Positions 1 through 11,608 are shown, counted from the first letter of the stretch. The stretch: 64,000 nt of DNA from Mucor racemosus (GCA_027405735.1 JAPEHQ010000013.1:310001-374000); one strand, 5' to 3'. Numbers and translations are program-made. Notes: a model not told the origin generated them from the sequence alone.

Positions 1-69
1 GGCATTTTTAGAGAATTAGTATTTTATAACATCGCTTACTGATATAGTAAATGTTGTTTATTTAAACTA

Positions 70-1030
70 GAAAAACTATCTGTCAAATCATATATTCATT
101 GAAAAAAATTGCAAAACCTAGCCCGCAGGGCAACACCGTAATTGAACCTGGCGAGATCGAACGGCTAGGTCTTTTATATAATAATAAAAATTAAATCAAC
201 TTTTTCTTATATTTAACCATGTACGGTCTGAAAATTCAGTTTTTGTAGCGGACATTCTTCGGGGCTCATTTCATCCTTACCACACTCATGATTTTGATCA
301 AAAAATAGAAAAATCAAATTTTGATACCAAAATCAAGGCTTAAATATACTACAATGTGAGAGAAAATTGTAGCTACAACTAATACGCATTTTATAAAAGC
401 TTAAAATTAAAAGTTAAATAATAAAACTTTGTACTTTTGTCCATAAAACAAATTTTCGGTTAAAGGATTTTCATATAATATTTTGCAATAAAAAGGGTTG
501 TTATTTTTTATTAAAAAAATAGAGTGCTAAATTCTGTATATGTGCATATTTTTTTTTTATAATTGGTGGTATAATTAACTCTAGATTTACAAAATCAGAA
601 AACAAAATTGGAAAATGTCAAAAATTAATGATCTGGACAAGGATAATTTTTGAAATTAATATTCCGTTTATAAGCCCTGTAAGTCTTAAAAATAAGATAT
701 TTTACTATATTTGAAAACTTCTTTAAGAATCTACGATGCTGTACCCACTCGATTCAAGTTTATTACTGTAAATCTTTACACCTTTTAATACTGTGCAATA
801 ATTTGTTTGATGAAATAAATATTTACCTTCTAATTATCTCGCTAGAGTTGATTTACATTAATTCTTCGACTTACCTCTATATCTCCAATGTCATAAATAT
901 AAGCATGACCATCACTGGAGTCAATAATGAAGCGTAAAAGGGTAGAGCTGCCAATCATATGATACATTTATTAAAAAAATTGCAAAAGCGAGCCCAATCC
1001 CCCTAACGAAGCCGTGATTGAGCGTAGCTT
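70..1030 (-). repeat. Dispersed repeat family 1, copy A
   Basis: This is the reverse complement of sequence that recurs at about 31.0-32.2, 34.7-35.9, 54.5-55.2 plus 60.9-61.4, and 62.8-63.6 kb. Shared landmarks are the GAAAATGTCCGCTACAAAA stretch, the TTTTTGATCAAAATCATGAG stretch and the GCTCGCTTTTGCAATTTTTT stretch. It may continue beyond the left edge of the window. A second, truncated piece of the same 3' part lies at about 975-1040. No intact open frame is seen across it. The family is probably non-coding or decayed; no terminal repeats were recognised. Confidence 0.7.
865..950 (-). pseudogene. Fragment resembling last WD40 blade of dynein intermediate chain
   Basis: Read on the minus strand this short stretch gives an SSDGHAYIYDIGDIE-like peptide followed at once by a GTAAGT splice-donor-like sequence. 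The same peptide, more or less mutated, precedes three other copies of repeat family 1. The pattern S-D-G-x-x-Y-I-Y-D-I-G resembles the last WD40 blade of cytoplasmic dynein intermediate chain. The fragment is too short to be a gene and is best read as a gene relic carried with the repeat. Family assignment is an inference. Confidence 0.45.
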
Positions 1031-1942
1031 GAGAGTTTATAAAAAATCATTTATTTGGCTATTTATTATTCATAAAATGGACTTTTGATGATAAAACCAT
1101 TATTCTGATTTTTGAAATTATGCAAATTTTTTAGTGAGATTTTTTTGATTAATTAACGACATTCGACGTAAAATTTAATACTCTACTTACAATATTTATC
1201 GAGCTTTATAGATTTGCTTCATAAGATTTAGAGAAATACTATAGGCGATCAAGGCCAAAAACCCCATGTGGTGTTTTACTTCGATTTTTCTACTGCAAAA
1301 TCATGCTTTCAGAGCTTCAAACAACTTGTATAAAAGTCAATTGCTATCGACTTAGTAGAGCAAACAAACAAAGGAGAGTGGGTCATATAAAATGTAAATT
1401 GTATTTGCACATCTGAATGATTTATAGAACAAATTCAAGGGCAATAGACATCTTTAGCACTCTCTTGCATGATATTCTGAGAATCTAAATGTCTTCAACA
1501 ATTATTGTTTATATGAAAATTGTAGCATTTTCTTGGAGCATTCTGATTTTTTTATTGCTGTTTTCAATTGTTGGAAAAAGCTTCACTTTATTTTAAAGTT
1601 TTTAATCTTTTTTAGTATCATACATGATTTTTACTCTTGAAAAAGTGCATTGATCTGCATCCTCAGCACATCATCTAAAGGAGATATCGAATGATTCCAA
1701 TATTATTATTGATAAAAAACCCAATACTCTAGTAATGATAACTTTGATATTATTAATGCCGAGTAGTACAACATGATCAATCCGAGGAAAGATTCACTTG
1801 CTCCTACTGCTCAAATGAAATGATATTTGAAATGATTGGACGACGTGGCAACTAACCAGTCCTGCTAAACAAAACAAAAAGCTATACAAATAGCGCGTGC
1901 ATTGTAAGAACTGCTCAACTTTCTAACATCTTTCAATTGCCA
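1031..1942. other. AT-rich intergenic stretch
   Basis: About 0.9 kb of AT-rich DNA with no open frame that looks coding. The last part should hold the promoter of the SPC2 gene. No repeat shared with the rest of the window was recognised here. Confidence 0.4.
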
Positions 1943-2695
1943 ATGTCACAAACAGGTAAATAAATAAGTTTGTAATGCTATAATGGCGTTTGACTGATTA
2001 TATTTGAATTTAGAGACTACAAACGAACCTGTGCAAGTATCTAATAAATACGACTGTACTCAAATTAAAAATGCAGTCGATGATGAACTTTCTAGAGTAA
2101 ATGTCTAAATAATACAAGCATGCAAATAAATTGTTAACCCTCATATATGTTTAGTACTTTTCAGAGGACCAAAAGTTCAATCAATCACACACTCATACAG
2201 ATATCAAGTTGTTGCTAGGATACGTGTCATGTTTCATTGCCGGTGGATCATTTTTATATGAATACAAGACAAGTTTCAACGATGCACTTTCTGTAACTAC
2301 CGTTTGTGTTATTGTCTATTGGATCATCCAATCTATCTCTTTTGCATACGGTTATCTTGTCGAAAAGGATGAGCTTTTTACTGGAACTAAAAAAGTAGAT
2401 GGAAAGGTAAGATTAATTCAGTTAAATACAGACAATTTCAATTAACCACTTTTTTTTTAAAAAAAAAAAGTCTATATCGATATTAAAGGTTTCAGGAAAG
2501 ATTGATAAATATTCACCTAAATACGAGCTCTGTTTCAATTATACTGACATTAGTACTGGAAAAACAGTTTCAAATAAAATCGAACCTAATGTAGCTACGT
2601 GGTTCGATACAAAAGGTGTTCTTGTTAAACAAGCCATGGATTCAGATTTGAATACTTATTTATCAACACTTGTACAAAAAATTCATCAAGAATAA
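1943..2695 (+). CDS. SPC2: Signal peptidase complex subunit 2 (SPC25/SPCS2)
   Basis: Non-catalytic subunit of the ER signal peptidase complex, which removes signal peptides from secretory proteins. Four exons are proposed: 1943-1955, 2014 to about 2135, 2167-2406 and 2489-2695, with short GT-AG introns. Key evidence is the SPC25-like block DQKFNQSHTHTDIKLLLGY, which leads into two hydrophobic segments (FIAGGSFLYEY and ALSVTTVCVIVYWIIQSISFAYGY), as expected for this two-TM protein. A soluble C-terminal part with WFDTKGVLVKQAMDSDL matches the family C-terminus. The exon 2/3 junction is the least certain point. The gene converges with glutathione reductase, leaving only 67 bp between stop codons. 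AATAAA-like sequences lie just downstream. Confidence 0.85.
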
Positions 2696-2762
2696 TAGCA
2701 TTAAATTGATTTGATTTTATGAAATAAAAATAAAAATTAAATTGTAATTGTAGTAAAATAAC

Positions 2763-4166
2763 TTATCGCATAGTAACCAATTCTTCGGCAGAGGTTGGGT
2801 GAATAGCAACACAGTTGTCAAAATCAGCCTTAGTAGCTCCCATTCGAATAGCAACGCCAAAACCTTGCAAAATCTCGTCACTGTCTCTACCAATGATATG
2901 AAGACCAATAACCTTTTCTTCAGGGCCATGGACAATAATTTTGTAGGCAGTAGGCTCCTTCTCGTCAAGAACACTAAAGTACATGTTACCAAATCTACTT
3001 TGATAAAGCTTGATATTAGATTCACCAAATTTAGCACGAGCTTCTTCTTCGGTATAACCAATTGTACCAATTGTAGGATGAGAAAAGACAACAGTAGGAA
3101 TGTTGAAATAGTCAAGTTTAGATTGAGCAAATTGAGGGCCACCAAAGAGACGATCACTCAATTTACGAGCAGCAGCGATAGCAACAGGAGTCAATTCTGC
3201 CTTACCAACAACATCACCAAGGGAATAGATATTGGGAGCTGTAGTGTTTTGATATTCATCTACAACGATTTGATGTTTATCGTCAATCTTAACACCAGCG
3301 GCGGCGACATTCAAACCTTTTGTATTAGAAGCACGACCAACAGCCCAGAGAACAGTATCGACTTCAAGTTCACCCTTTTGACCATCAGATTCGTATTCAA
3401 CAGAAATGCCAGTATCAGTCTTTTTTAAAGCAGTAACCTTGGAATCAAAGACAAAGTTGACACCTGTCTTTTGCATTTGTTCCAACAAAGTATCCTTAAT
3501 AATGCTATCAAACTTTCTCAGAATTTGCTTTGTACGAGAGAAAATTGTAACATCTGTACCCAATGCATGAAAAATACCAGCGAGCTCAATGCCAATATAA
3601 CCTGTACCTACCACAGCCACACGTTTAGGTTGTGATTCCAATAAAAAGAAACCATCAGATGTGATACCAAGTTCAGCCCCAGGAACCTCTGGAATGATGG
3701 GATGACCACCAGTAGCGATAAGAATGTTTTTACCCTTAATTTCAATAGGATCAGCACCGTTGCGAGTAAGAGATAAAGTATTAGAATTGACAAAGCTTGC
3801 GTGTCCATGGAATCGCTCTACATTTTCTTTAATAGCATTCGAATCATAGATTCCATTTAAGCGTTTAACATAGGCATCGCGCTTTGCCTTGATGATAGAC
3901 CAGTCAAATTTTACTTCACCAAATTCATAACCATAACCTTTTGCTTGACGCAATGTCTCAAAGACAGAGGCTGTGTTCCACATGACCTTTTTGGGTACAC
4001 AGCCTACATTTACACAAGTACCACCCAAAACACTATGAGCCTCAACCAAAGCAACACTTGCGCCATGAATGCCAGCAGCTCTTCTGGCTCCGGCCATACC
4101 GCCAGAACCACCACCGATAACAATGTAATCATAAATTGGTTTTGATGCTTTAGTTACAGGAGGCAT
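2763..4166 (-). CDS. GLR1: Glutathione reductase (NADPH)
   Basis: Flavoenzyme that reduces glutathione disulfide with NADPH, keeping the cytosolic and mitochondrial thiol pool reduced. A single uninterrupted frame of 467 residues, the usual family length. FAD-binding GGGSGG lies at residues 18-23 and the redox-active disulfide CVNVGC at 51-56. NADPH-binding GTGYIG is at 187-192, followed by arginines R211 and R217, which in glutathione reductases bind the 2'-phosphate and separate them from NADH enzymes. The C-terminal HPTSAEE catalytic motif has His456 and Glu461. No N-terminal targeting sequence is evident from this start, and no introns are needed. An alternative assignment to trypanothione or thioredoxin reductase is unlikely: there is no C-terminal selenocysteine or Cys extension. 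Confidence 0.96.
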   Translation of the reverse strand: MPPVTKASKPIYDYIVIGGGSGGMAGARRAAGIHGASVALVEAHSVLGGTCVNVGCVPKKVMWNTASVFETLRQAKGYGYEFGEVKFDWSIIKAKRDAYVKRLNGIYDSNAIKENVERFHGHASFVNSNTLSLTRNGADPIEIKGKNILIATGGHPIIPEVPGAELGITSDGFFLLESQPKRVAVVGTGYIGIELAGIFHALGTDVTIFSRTKQILRKFDSIIKDTLLEQMQKTGVNFVFDSKVTALKKTDTGISVEYESDGQKGELEVDTVLWAVGRASNTKGLNVAAAGVKIDDKHQIVVDEYQNTTAPNIYSLGDVVGKAELTPVAIAAARKLSDRLFGGPQFAQSKLDYFNIPTVVFSHPTIGTIGYTEEEARAKFGESNIKLYQSRFGNMYFSVLDEKEPTAYKIIVHGPEEKVIGLHIIGRDSDEILQGFGVAIRMGATKADFDNCVAIHPTSAEELVTMR

Positions 4167-4492
4167 TTTTAAACAATCGTGAATATGTAAAAGTCTATTG
4201 TTAATAATTTCTTGATAAATAAGAAAAGAAGAAGAAGAAGAAAAAGGTATAGGTTAGATATTTGTTTTATATAGAATATCGTTTTGCATTTATTTATTTG
4301 TGACACTTATTTGTGTATGTTATGCTATAAATTAGTCAATTGTTTCCAATCGATTGCATTACCAACCATCGTTATTATTGGGCATTTCGAATTTGAATCA
4401 GTTTTTTGTATAGGAAAAAGAGAAACATGTTAAGAGTCCTGAAAGTGTGCATTTTTAAACCTTGTGAATTATCATATTTTGGCCAATTATAT

Positions 4493-5623
4493 TTATGCTT
4501 TAGCTTCATTGACAAATCCACCCTCTCTTTGAACGACATTGAATTTTATATCAGCGATTTGTTGGCCTTGATTGTTCTCCAAACCACCAGTAATGATATC
4601 GCCAGATTTAATAGCACCAACTCCTTTAGGAGTACCTGTCAATATAACATCTCCAGTTTGCAATTTCATTATAGATGATATATACTCGATAAGTGTAGGG
4701 ATACTTTTATACAGTAAAAAAAAAAAAAAAAAAAAAGGATTAATAATCAATGCAAATATATCAAGGGTTTTCGTTTCTTACCTAAAAATCATATCCTTTG
4801 TATTACCGTTCTGACGATATTCTCCATTAATCTATTTCATTTTGAAAATGCAATCGTTACTCATGATCCTATTACTAATCATTTCTCTTCTTTATACCTT
4901 TATCCAAAGATTAACATTTGCTGGGTCAGAAATAAGGTCCTTTTGGATAAAATCGCTATAAAACATCATTTAAAACTTGGAATTTTTGGTATAAACTCAA
5001 GGTTTTACCTTATAGGTGTAAATGTATCAAACCCTTTCGAAGCAGACCAAGGCAATCCCTTCTTTTTGGCTGCCAACTATATATGAATTTCGACAAATCA
5101 AAAATGTTTACATTTATTACGCTGAGTCATGATTTTTACCTGAAGATCTCTAGCTGTTAAATCAATTGCTAATGCATATCCTAAAACAGATTCCCGCTCA
5201 TCAGTAAATTTCTCATTATCAGTAACTTTATGCGCTTACCTCCAATATAATCTTCAGCGTTTTCTACCGAGATATTTCTACCATCCTTTCCGATAACAAC
5301 TGCCAATTCAACTAAAAAAAACATTAACGAATATGGAAAAAATGGGATTTCAGATTATACTCACTTTCATGATGAACTTCACATCCTTGTGGTAACTCAA
5401 TATTACCACCATTTTCCAAATAAGAACTTGTAGGCTTCAAAAAGAAGAAGGGCGTTTCGGGAACTGCATTATTTAATTCTTTGGCGTGCTCACTATTTGT
5501 TGTATAAACCCAAATACAATCAGACCCTGACATTATGTTGTGCATCTACTTTCTCTTTTAATACCTGTAATTTCTACCAATCGCTACAATCTTACGCCCC
5601 GTTGTTAAAAAATTTTCGGCCAT
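4493..5623 (-). CDS. FAHD1-type acylpyruvase / oxaloacetate decarboxylase (FAH superfamily)
   Basis: Predicted Mg2+-dependent hydrolase of acylpyruvates, a fumarylacetoacetate hydrolase-fold enzyme usually found in mitochondria. The gene is broken into about six exons by short introns. Spliced on the minus strand it reads MAENFLTTGRKIVAIGRNYS, then EHAKELNNAVPETPFFFLKP, a metal-ligand region CEVHHE...LAVVIGK, GYALAIDLTARDLQ, KKKGLPWSASKGFD, a middle NLWIKVNGEYRQNG, and the family signature GDVILTGTPKGVG near the end. The blocks follow FAHD1 order throughout. A run of about 20 A/T lies in the last intron near 4717. The start at 5623 is the only Met in frame before the GRNY motif. The bacterial-type homologue would be a catechol-pathway hydrolase, but the short length favours FAHD1. 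Confidence 0.88.
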
Positions 5624-5793
5624 GTTTACGTTTAAAAGGTTAAAGAAGTGCAATATAGATAGTCCTTGATTGCCATCAACGTAAAAATATATAATGTAAT
5701 GCTGGGATCAAAATGGAAAATTTTAAGAATGTGTGAGAAATTCCTGCAATGGCGACAGCTATATTTGCATATGGGTAACTTTTTACTTCTGTT

Positions 5794-6010
5794 TGATGTA
5801 CCATTCTCAACCAGATGTCAAATTCAAAAAAGTAAACAATAGTCCAGGGACCGAAAGTCATGTTGATTGAACATCAACTGAACCATGCTTTCCGAAGCAT
5901 GGTGTAGAAGCATGGTATTCCAGCATGACACATTATTATTACATAACATCGACAATATTACAATACCTTATCACATCATTATTCCCTAAAAAAAAATAGT
6001 ATATAAATTA
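5794..6010 (+). repeat. LTR-like repeat B, left part (interrupted by Cryptons)
   Basis: Starts TGATGTACCATTCT and resembles the reverse complement of the 325-bp insertion at 32965-33289, including repeated CATGC words and a CTTATCACATCAT block. Its right-hand part resumes at 11824 after the two Cryptons. The intact relative lets one see that the Cryptons interrupted a pre-existing element of roughly 300 bp. Likely a solo LTR of an unidentified retroelement; no internal coding region is seen. Confidence 0.6.
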
Positions 6011-6015
6011 TATTA
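6011..6015. repeat. Left flanking pentamer TATTA
   Basis: The same pentamer is found at 8915-8919 (between the copies) and 11819-11823 (right edge). Sequence to its left differs from that at the other two junctions, and sequence to its right matches only the middle junction. This fits a crossover core or short target repeat used by the recombinase. Confidence 0.7.
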
Positions 6016-6025
6016 TTTTGTGTCG

Positions 6026-6139
6026 AAGTCCTCGGAAGTCCCGGAAGTCCCCTACACGATTAGAACCCAGTATGCTAATAAGCTCACTTATTTGAGAAAC
6101 AACCGTAAATAAGTGCACTTATTTACGGATCAAGTCCCC
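6026..6139 (+). promoter_or_regulatory. Left-end AAGTCC(C) motif cluster of Crypton copy 1
   Basis: AAGTCC occurs at 6026, AAGTCCC at 6036, AAGTCCCC at 6045 and AAGTCCCC at 6132. The first three are 9-10 bp apart, about one helical turn. Two are preceded by G to give GGAAG, whose complement CTTCC is the known core recognised by yeast Gcr1. The cluster is repeated at 8930-9043 in copy 2. Candidate recombinase binding sites; the function is inferred. Confidence 0.5.
6103..6128. repeat. Perfect 26-bp palindrome in Crypton left end
   Basis: CCGTAAATAAGTG is followed directly by its reverse complement, with no spacer. A related CACTTATTT word lies just upstream near 6086. The identical palindrome occurs at 9007-9032 in copy 2. 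It sits between the AAGTCCC motifs and the 3' end of the recombinase gene, so it might be a protein-binding site, a hairpin or part of the transcription terminator. Confidence 0.75.
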
Positions 6140-6344
6140 AGGGAAAAAATAATAAATTTATGTCAATACAATCATGGCAAGATCGACTTTATTTTGTAAA
6201 ATGTTATGCTTAGACTTCAATATGATATTATGATACTTGTTGTATTTACAGTAAGCTGAATGATGTTTATTTATTGAATATATATGTATATATAAAAATA
6301 ATAATAAAATATAAAGAAATGCAAAGAAAGAATAGAAAAAGCTA

Positions 6345-8704
6345 TTACAATGAGCCATCATTGACTCCAAAGATTTCAATTTTGTTATTCGCCAACCAAT
6401 GCAACGAGTATCCTTTCTGTGATCTTCTTCGTTCTGCAATATTTACTGCAGTTTCTAAACTAATGTTCCTTTTCATGGCGTAATCCTCGATTGTCTTGAT
6501 GATAAGTTTTCTTCTATTGAAGAACTTCTTTTCCTTCTCTGCTCGTCTCCATCTTGTTCCAAACTTTTCTTCCAAATCTTGTACCGCATATCCACCGCAC
6601 AAACCATGTTTCCACTCTCTCCACAAGTCTTTGATGGACACAATTCCTCGACTCATTTGGTAATGTGGTACCTTTTCTGTAACTTCAAGAGAATTTGATG
6701 ATGATGAGGATAATGTTGGTGGTGGTGGATTGGAATTTGACATCAAGTTTTGTTGTGGTTTTGTGGTTGCTGAGATGTGAGATTGGCCATTTTGTAAATC
6801 TGGTAAGTTCACGCTGAGGTTTATACTTGCTTGACCTGTAATTAGACGGGTTATATAATCATTAGTTGTTTCTTGAGTAGTGAGATGATCATTCAATTTT
6901 GAAGAAAGGTCATTATGCATTATGCGTATCTTTTCCTCTAAAATTGGAACACAACGTTGGAGCAAAATGTTTGCAGGGTCATTGTTATCTTTCATGATCA
7001 CTGTCATGCGTCTTTGAAGAAGATTTATTAGTTTATACTATATAAAACACAAACAAGTGCTTACTCTTTATATTCTAAAAACATAGGATTAGAAAACAAT
7101 TCATTTTGCCATAATGGATGATTGGGGAATTTCTCCATCATCACAATTGAATCTTGAATAATAATTTTTCTCAACATAAAAAACAGTTGAAAGCAAGCTT
7201 TTGCAGCCACGGTAACTTCCATAGGGTCACCATTATTCTTACCAACATTCTTAGCTAGTAATCGATCGTTCCATTCATCCAGTAGAGGAAAAATCAACTT
7301 GGTCAAATCTTCAGGAGGATCCAGTGAGGCCCTGGGAATGTAAAATTGTCCTTGCTGAATAGTAAAACCCGCCATTGCTCGCATTGCTTCCCTGGGCAAA
7401 CCAGTAAGGTAAGCACCATTCATTGTTGTGTTATTCCAACGACCGAGACGACGAATTTGGTCTTCGTGAACACCAGCAAGATCAGCCATCCTCGCAGAAG
7501 AGCCACGGTTTATATGTGTTTTTGTTTTAGAGAAAATTTTTGCTCCATCTAATCCTCTTATAACGGCATCACGATGGCTGTTGTAGCTCCAGATTTTCTT
7601 TAAATCCTGGTTATCAGATTTAAAAAGCTTTATAAAATACCAATTATGAGAAGTAGTGAAGTCGGGAAACGGCTCATTCTCAACATGAAAACGCCAAAAC
7701 AAATATAGGCCAAGAGACATTATAGGGCAAATTTCAACGCGAGTGTTACGGATGCAGCCACCAAGTTCCAAGCGGTTATTTTTGTTTGTTTTTCCCTGTC
7801 GCAACACCATCACCAGAGCAGGACATTCTATGTCAGGCCTGATACTCTCATTATCTAAATTAACTGTTTGAAAATCTGTCAATTCAGCATGCCTGATAGA
7901 TTGTCCTCGTAGTAGAAAATAATGGGAGAAAAGAAATGCGGCAGCATCTCTCAAGTTTTCTCCATGATTTCTTTGGCTATTCAAATAGAACTGTATGACA
8001 TTTGCTACTTGATCTAATGAAGTATAACCATCGGCAAGTGTTCCTTCTCCACGATCTTCGCAATTAGATCTTTTGGTCTGGAATTCTCGTTCTTTAGCAC
8101 TTTTCAATACGCTTGCAATTACTTTTCTTGGATTTTTATTACAATTTATTTTCTTTATAACTTGTGTCTTGTATAGATCTGTAATTGCTGCTATGTATTG
8201 TTCGACAGTTGAAAATTTGATTCTTTGAGCTGCTTTTGTTTTCGTTTTTCTGCGAGAGAAACGATTTAAAACCTGGGATAATAAGGGCGTACAAGACAGT
8301 TAGTATCAAAAGCTAAATTCATTAGCAATATTCTTTGCTTTCACCTCCTTGTGTAGAAAATAATTTAATTTTTCCCCAGAAACAATTCCTCTTTGCAATT
8401 TATCTTCATGTACAAAGGTTTTCTCTGCCCATGTAAGAAACTCTTTAGCTTTCGCTGAATATGCTTTTTTAGTGTTTATGGGCCTATTATCTTGAGCTTG
8501 TTCAGCAGTAATTTCAAGACTCCTTGCCATGTCATATATTACATTGGAACCATCATTTTGGTTGTTGTCAACCATATCAGTATTGACCGTATCAATATCA
8601 TTAGTGACAATCATATTGATCATATCAATATCATTATCAATCAAGGTAGAAGATGAAGCGGACATTCTACTATCAATAGATGCAGTTGCAGTTTTCTTAG
8701 TCAT
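6345..8704 (-). CDS. Crypton tyrosine recombinase with GCR1_C domain, copy 1
   Basis: Integrase/transposase of the element. Three exons: 8704-8345, 8272-7065 and 7011-6345, giving 744 residues. Intron 1 (72 bp) contains a textbook TACTAAC branch site. Residues 65-100 hold the N-terminal helical region (INTKKAYSAKAKEFLTWAE) that precedes the catalytic part in Cryptons. Catalytic residues seen: Arg in LLRGQSIR (242/247), the H-x-x-R box HINR (373-376), Trp in LGRWN (399) and the likely nucleophile Tyr in GAYL (408), followed by LPREAMRAMAGF, which resembles other Cryptons. A proline/serine linker leads to a GCR1_C-like domain at about 642-720 (GIVSIKDLWREW...RRAEKEKKFFNRRK). All catalytic residues are present and there is no stop or frameshift, so the copy looks competent. 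Confidence 0.9.
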
Positions 8705-9006
8705 TGTATAAGTGGATTATTCTTTTTCAAATGGTTTGTTTATTATTTATTTGTTAAAATTAAGAATATTCTCTTCGATGACAGCTCTCAGTAATATTTA
8801 TTTGTGAAACATTTCATGCAGAAAGCTGATCATAAGACATTTATTGATTTGAAGTCCCTCATTAGGGTGGGACTTGAGTCCGGGACTCAGTATGCGAACT
8901 TGAAGATAAGTCCCTATTATTTTGTGTCGAAGTCCTCGGAAGTCCCGGAAGTCCCCTACACGATTAGAACCCAGTATGCTAATAAGCTCACTTATTTGAG
9001 AAACAA

Positions 9007-9032
9007 CCGTAAATAAGTGCACTTATTTACGG
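9007..9032. repeat. Perfect 26-bp palindrome, copy 2
   Basis: Same sequence and relative position as the palindrome at 6103-6128, offset by exactly 2,904 bp. Confidence 0.75.
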
Positions 9033-9248
9033 ATCAAGTCCCCAGGGAAAAAATAATAAATTTATGTCAATACAATCATGGCAAGATCGACTTTATTTTG
9101 TAAAATGTTATGCTTAGACTTCAATATGATATTATGATACTTGTTGTATTTACAGTAAGCTGAATGATGTTTATTTATTGAATATATATGTATATATAAA
9201 AATAATAATAAAATATAAAGAAATGCAAAGAAAGAATAGAAAAAGCTA

Positions 9249-11608
9249 TTACAATGAGCCATCATTGACTCCAAAGATTTCAATTTTGTTATTCGCCAAC
9301 CAATGCAACGAGTATCCTTTCTGTGATCTTCTTCGTTCTGCAATATTTACTGCAGTTTCTAAACTAATGTTCCTTTTCATGGCGTAATCCTCGATTGTCT
9401 TGATGATAAGTTTTCTTCTATTGAAGAACTTCTTTTCCTTCTCTGCTCGTCTCCATCTTGTTCCAAACTTTTCTTCCAAATCTTGTACCGCATATCCACC
9501 GCACAAACCATGTTTCCACTCTCTCCACAAGTCTTTGATGGACACAATTCCTCGACTCATTTGGTAATGTGGTACCTTTTCTGTAACTTCAAGAGAATTT
9601 GATGATGATGAGGATAATGTTGGTGGTGGTGGATTGGAATTTGACATCAAGTTTTGTTGTGGTTTTGTGGTTGCTGAGATGTGAGATTGGCCATTTTGTA
9701 AATCTGGTAAGTTCACGCTGAGGTTTATACTTGCTTGACCTGTAATTAGACGGGTTATATAATCATTAGTTGTTTCTTGAGTAGTGAGATGATCATTCAA
9801 TTTTGAAGAAAGGTCATTATGCATTATGCGTATCTTTTCCTCTAAAATTGGAACACAACGTTGGAGCAAAATGTTTGCAGGGTCATTGTTATCTTTCATG
9901 ATCACTGTCATGCGTCTTTGAAGAAGATTTATTAGTTTATACTATATAAAACACAAACAAGTGCTTACTCTTTATATTCTAAAAACATAGGATTAGAAAA
10001 CAATTCATTTTGCCATAATGGATGATTGGGGAATTTCTCCATCATCACAATTGAATCTTGAATAATAATTTTTCTCAACATAAAAAACAGTTGAAAGCAA
10101 GCTTTTGCAGCCACGGTAACTTCCATAGGGTCACCATTATTCTTACCAACATTCTTAGCTAGTAATCGATCGTTCCATTCATCCAGTAGAGGAAAAATCA
10201 ACTTGGTCAAATCTTCAGGAGGATCCAGTGAGGCCCTGGGAATGTAAAATTGTCCTTGCTGAATAGTAAAACCCGCCATTGCTCGCATTGCTTCCCTGGG
10301 CAAACCAGTAAGGTAAGCACCATTCATTGTTGTGTTATTCCAACGACCGAGACGACGAATTTGGTCTTCGTGAACACCAGCAAGATCAGCCATCCTCGCA
10401 GAAGAGCCACGGTTTATATGTGTTTTTGTTTTAGAGAAAATTTTTGCTCCATCTAATCCTCTTATAACGGCATCACGATGGCTGTTGTAGCTCCAGATTT
10501 TCTTTAAATCCTGGTTATCAGATTTAAAAAGCTTTATAAAATACCAATTATGAGAAGTAGTGAAGTCGGGAAACGGCTCATTCTCAACATGAAAACGCCA
10601 AAACAAATATAGGCCAAGAGACATTATAGGGCAAATTTCAACGCGAGTGTTACGGATGCAGCCACCAAGTTCCAAGCGGTTATTTTTGTTTGTTTTTCCC
10701 TGTCGCAACACCATCACCAGAGCAGGACATTCTATGTCAGGCCTGATACTCTCATTATCTAAATTAACTGTTTGAAAATCTGTCAATTCAGCATGCCTGA
10801 TAGATTGTCCTCGTAGTAGAAAATAATGGGAGAAAAGAAATGCGGCAGCATCTCTCAAGTTTTCTCCATGATTTCTTTGGCTATTCAAATAGAACTGTAT
10901 GACATTTGCTACTTGATCTAATGAAGTATAACCATCGGCAAGTGTTCCTTCTCCACGATCTTCGCAATTAGATCTTTTGGTCTGGAATTCTCGTTCTTTA
11001 GCACTTTTCAATACGCTTGCAATTACTTTTCTTGGATTTTTATTACAATTTATTTTCTTTATAACTTGTGTCTTGTATAGATCTGTAATTGCTGCTATGT
11101 ATTGTTCGACAGTTGAAAATTTGATTCTTTGAGCTGCTTTTGTTTTCGTTTTTCTGCGAGAGAAACGATTTAAAACCTGGGATAATAAGGGCGTACAAGA
11201 CAGTTAGTATCAAAAGCTAAATTCATTAGCAATATTCTTTGCTTTCACCTCCTTGTGTAGAAAATAATTTAATTTTTCCCCAGAAACAATTCCTCTTTGC
11301 AATTTATCTTCATGTACAAAGGTTTTCTCTGCCCATGTAAGAAACTCTTTAGCTTTCGCTGAATATGCTTTTTTAGTGTTTATGGGCCTATTATCTTGAG
11401 CTTGTTCAGCAGTAATTTCAAGACTCCTTGCCATGTCATATATTACATTGGAACCATCATTTTGGTTGTTGTCAACCATATCAGTATTGACCGTATCAAT
11501 ATCATTAGTGACAATCATATTGATCATATCAATATCATTATCAATCAAGGTAGAAGATGAAGCGGACATTCTACTATCAATAGATGCAGTTGCAGTTTTC
11601 TTAGTCAT
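9249..11608 (-). CDS. Crypton tyrosine recombinase with GCR1_C domain, copy 2
   Basis: Three exons at 11608-11249, 11176-9969 and 9915-9249, each exactly 2,904 bp from its counterpart in copy 1 and with identical translation (744 residues). The R, HxxR, W and Y residues and the GCR1_C-like domain are all intact. The two genes point the same way, so transcription from copy 2 would run towards copy 1. Nothing distinguishes the copies in coding potential. Confidence 0.9.

Larger units (their letters stand above)
6011..8914 (-). mobile_element. Crypton DNA transposon, copy 1 of a tandem pair
   Basis: A 2,904-bp unit that starts at a TATTA pentamer and is followed immediately by an identical unit. 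It encodes one spliced minus-strand gene for a tyrosine recombinase with a C-terminal GCR1_C-type DNA-binding domain, the hallmark of fungal Cryptons. No terminal inverted repeats are seen, as expected for Cryptons. The ends carry clusters of the heptamer AAGTCCC and its inverse, and the coding-distal left end holds a perfect 26-bp palindrome. No difference between the two copies was noticed, so the pair formed very recently. Confidence 0.9.

Noticed and set aside
2799..3428. 209-codon plus-strand frame
   Set aside because: Lies antisense inside the well-supported glutathione reductase and shows no motif.
5676..5861. 61-codon minus-strand frame with hydrophobic residues
   Set aside because: Overlaps the start of LTR-like repeat B and matches non-coding sequence near 33.2 kb.
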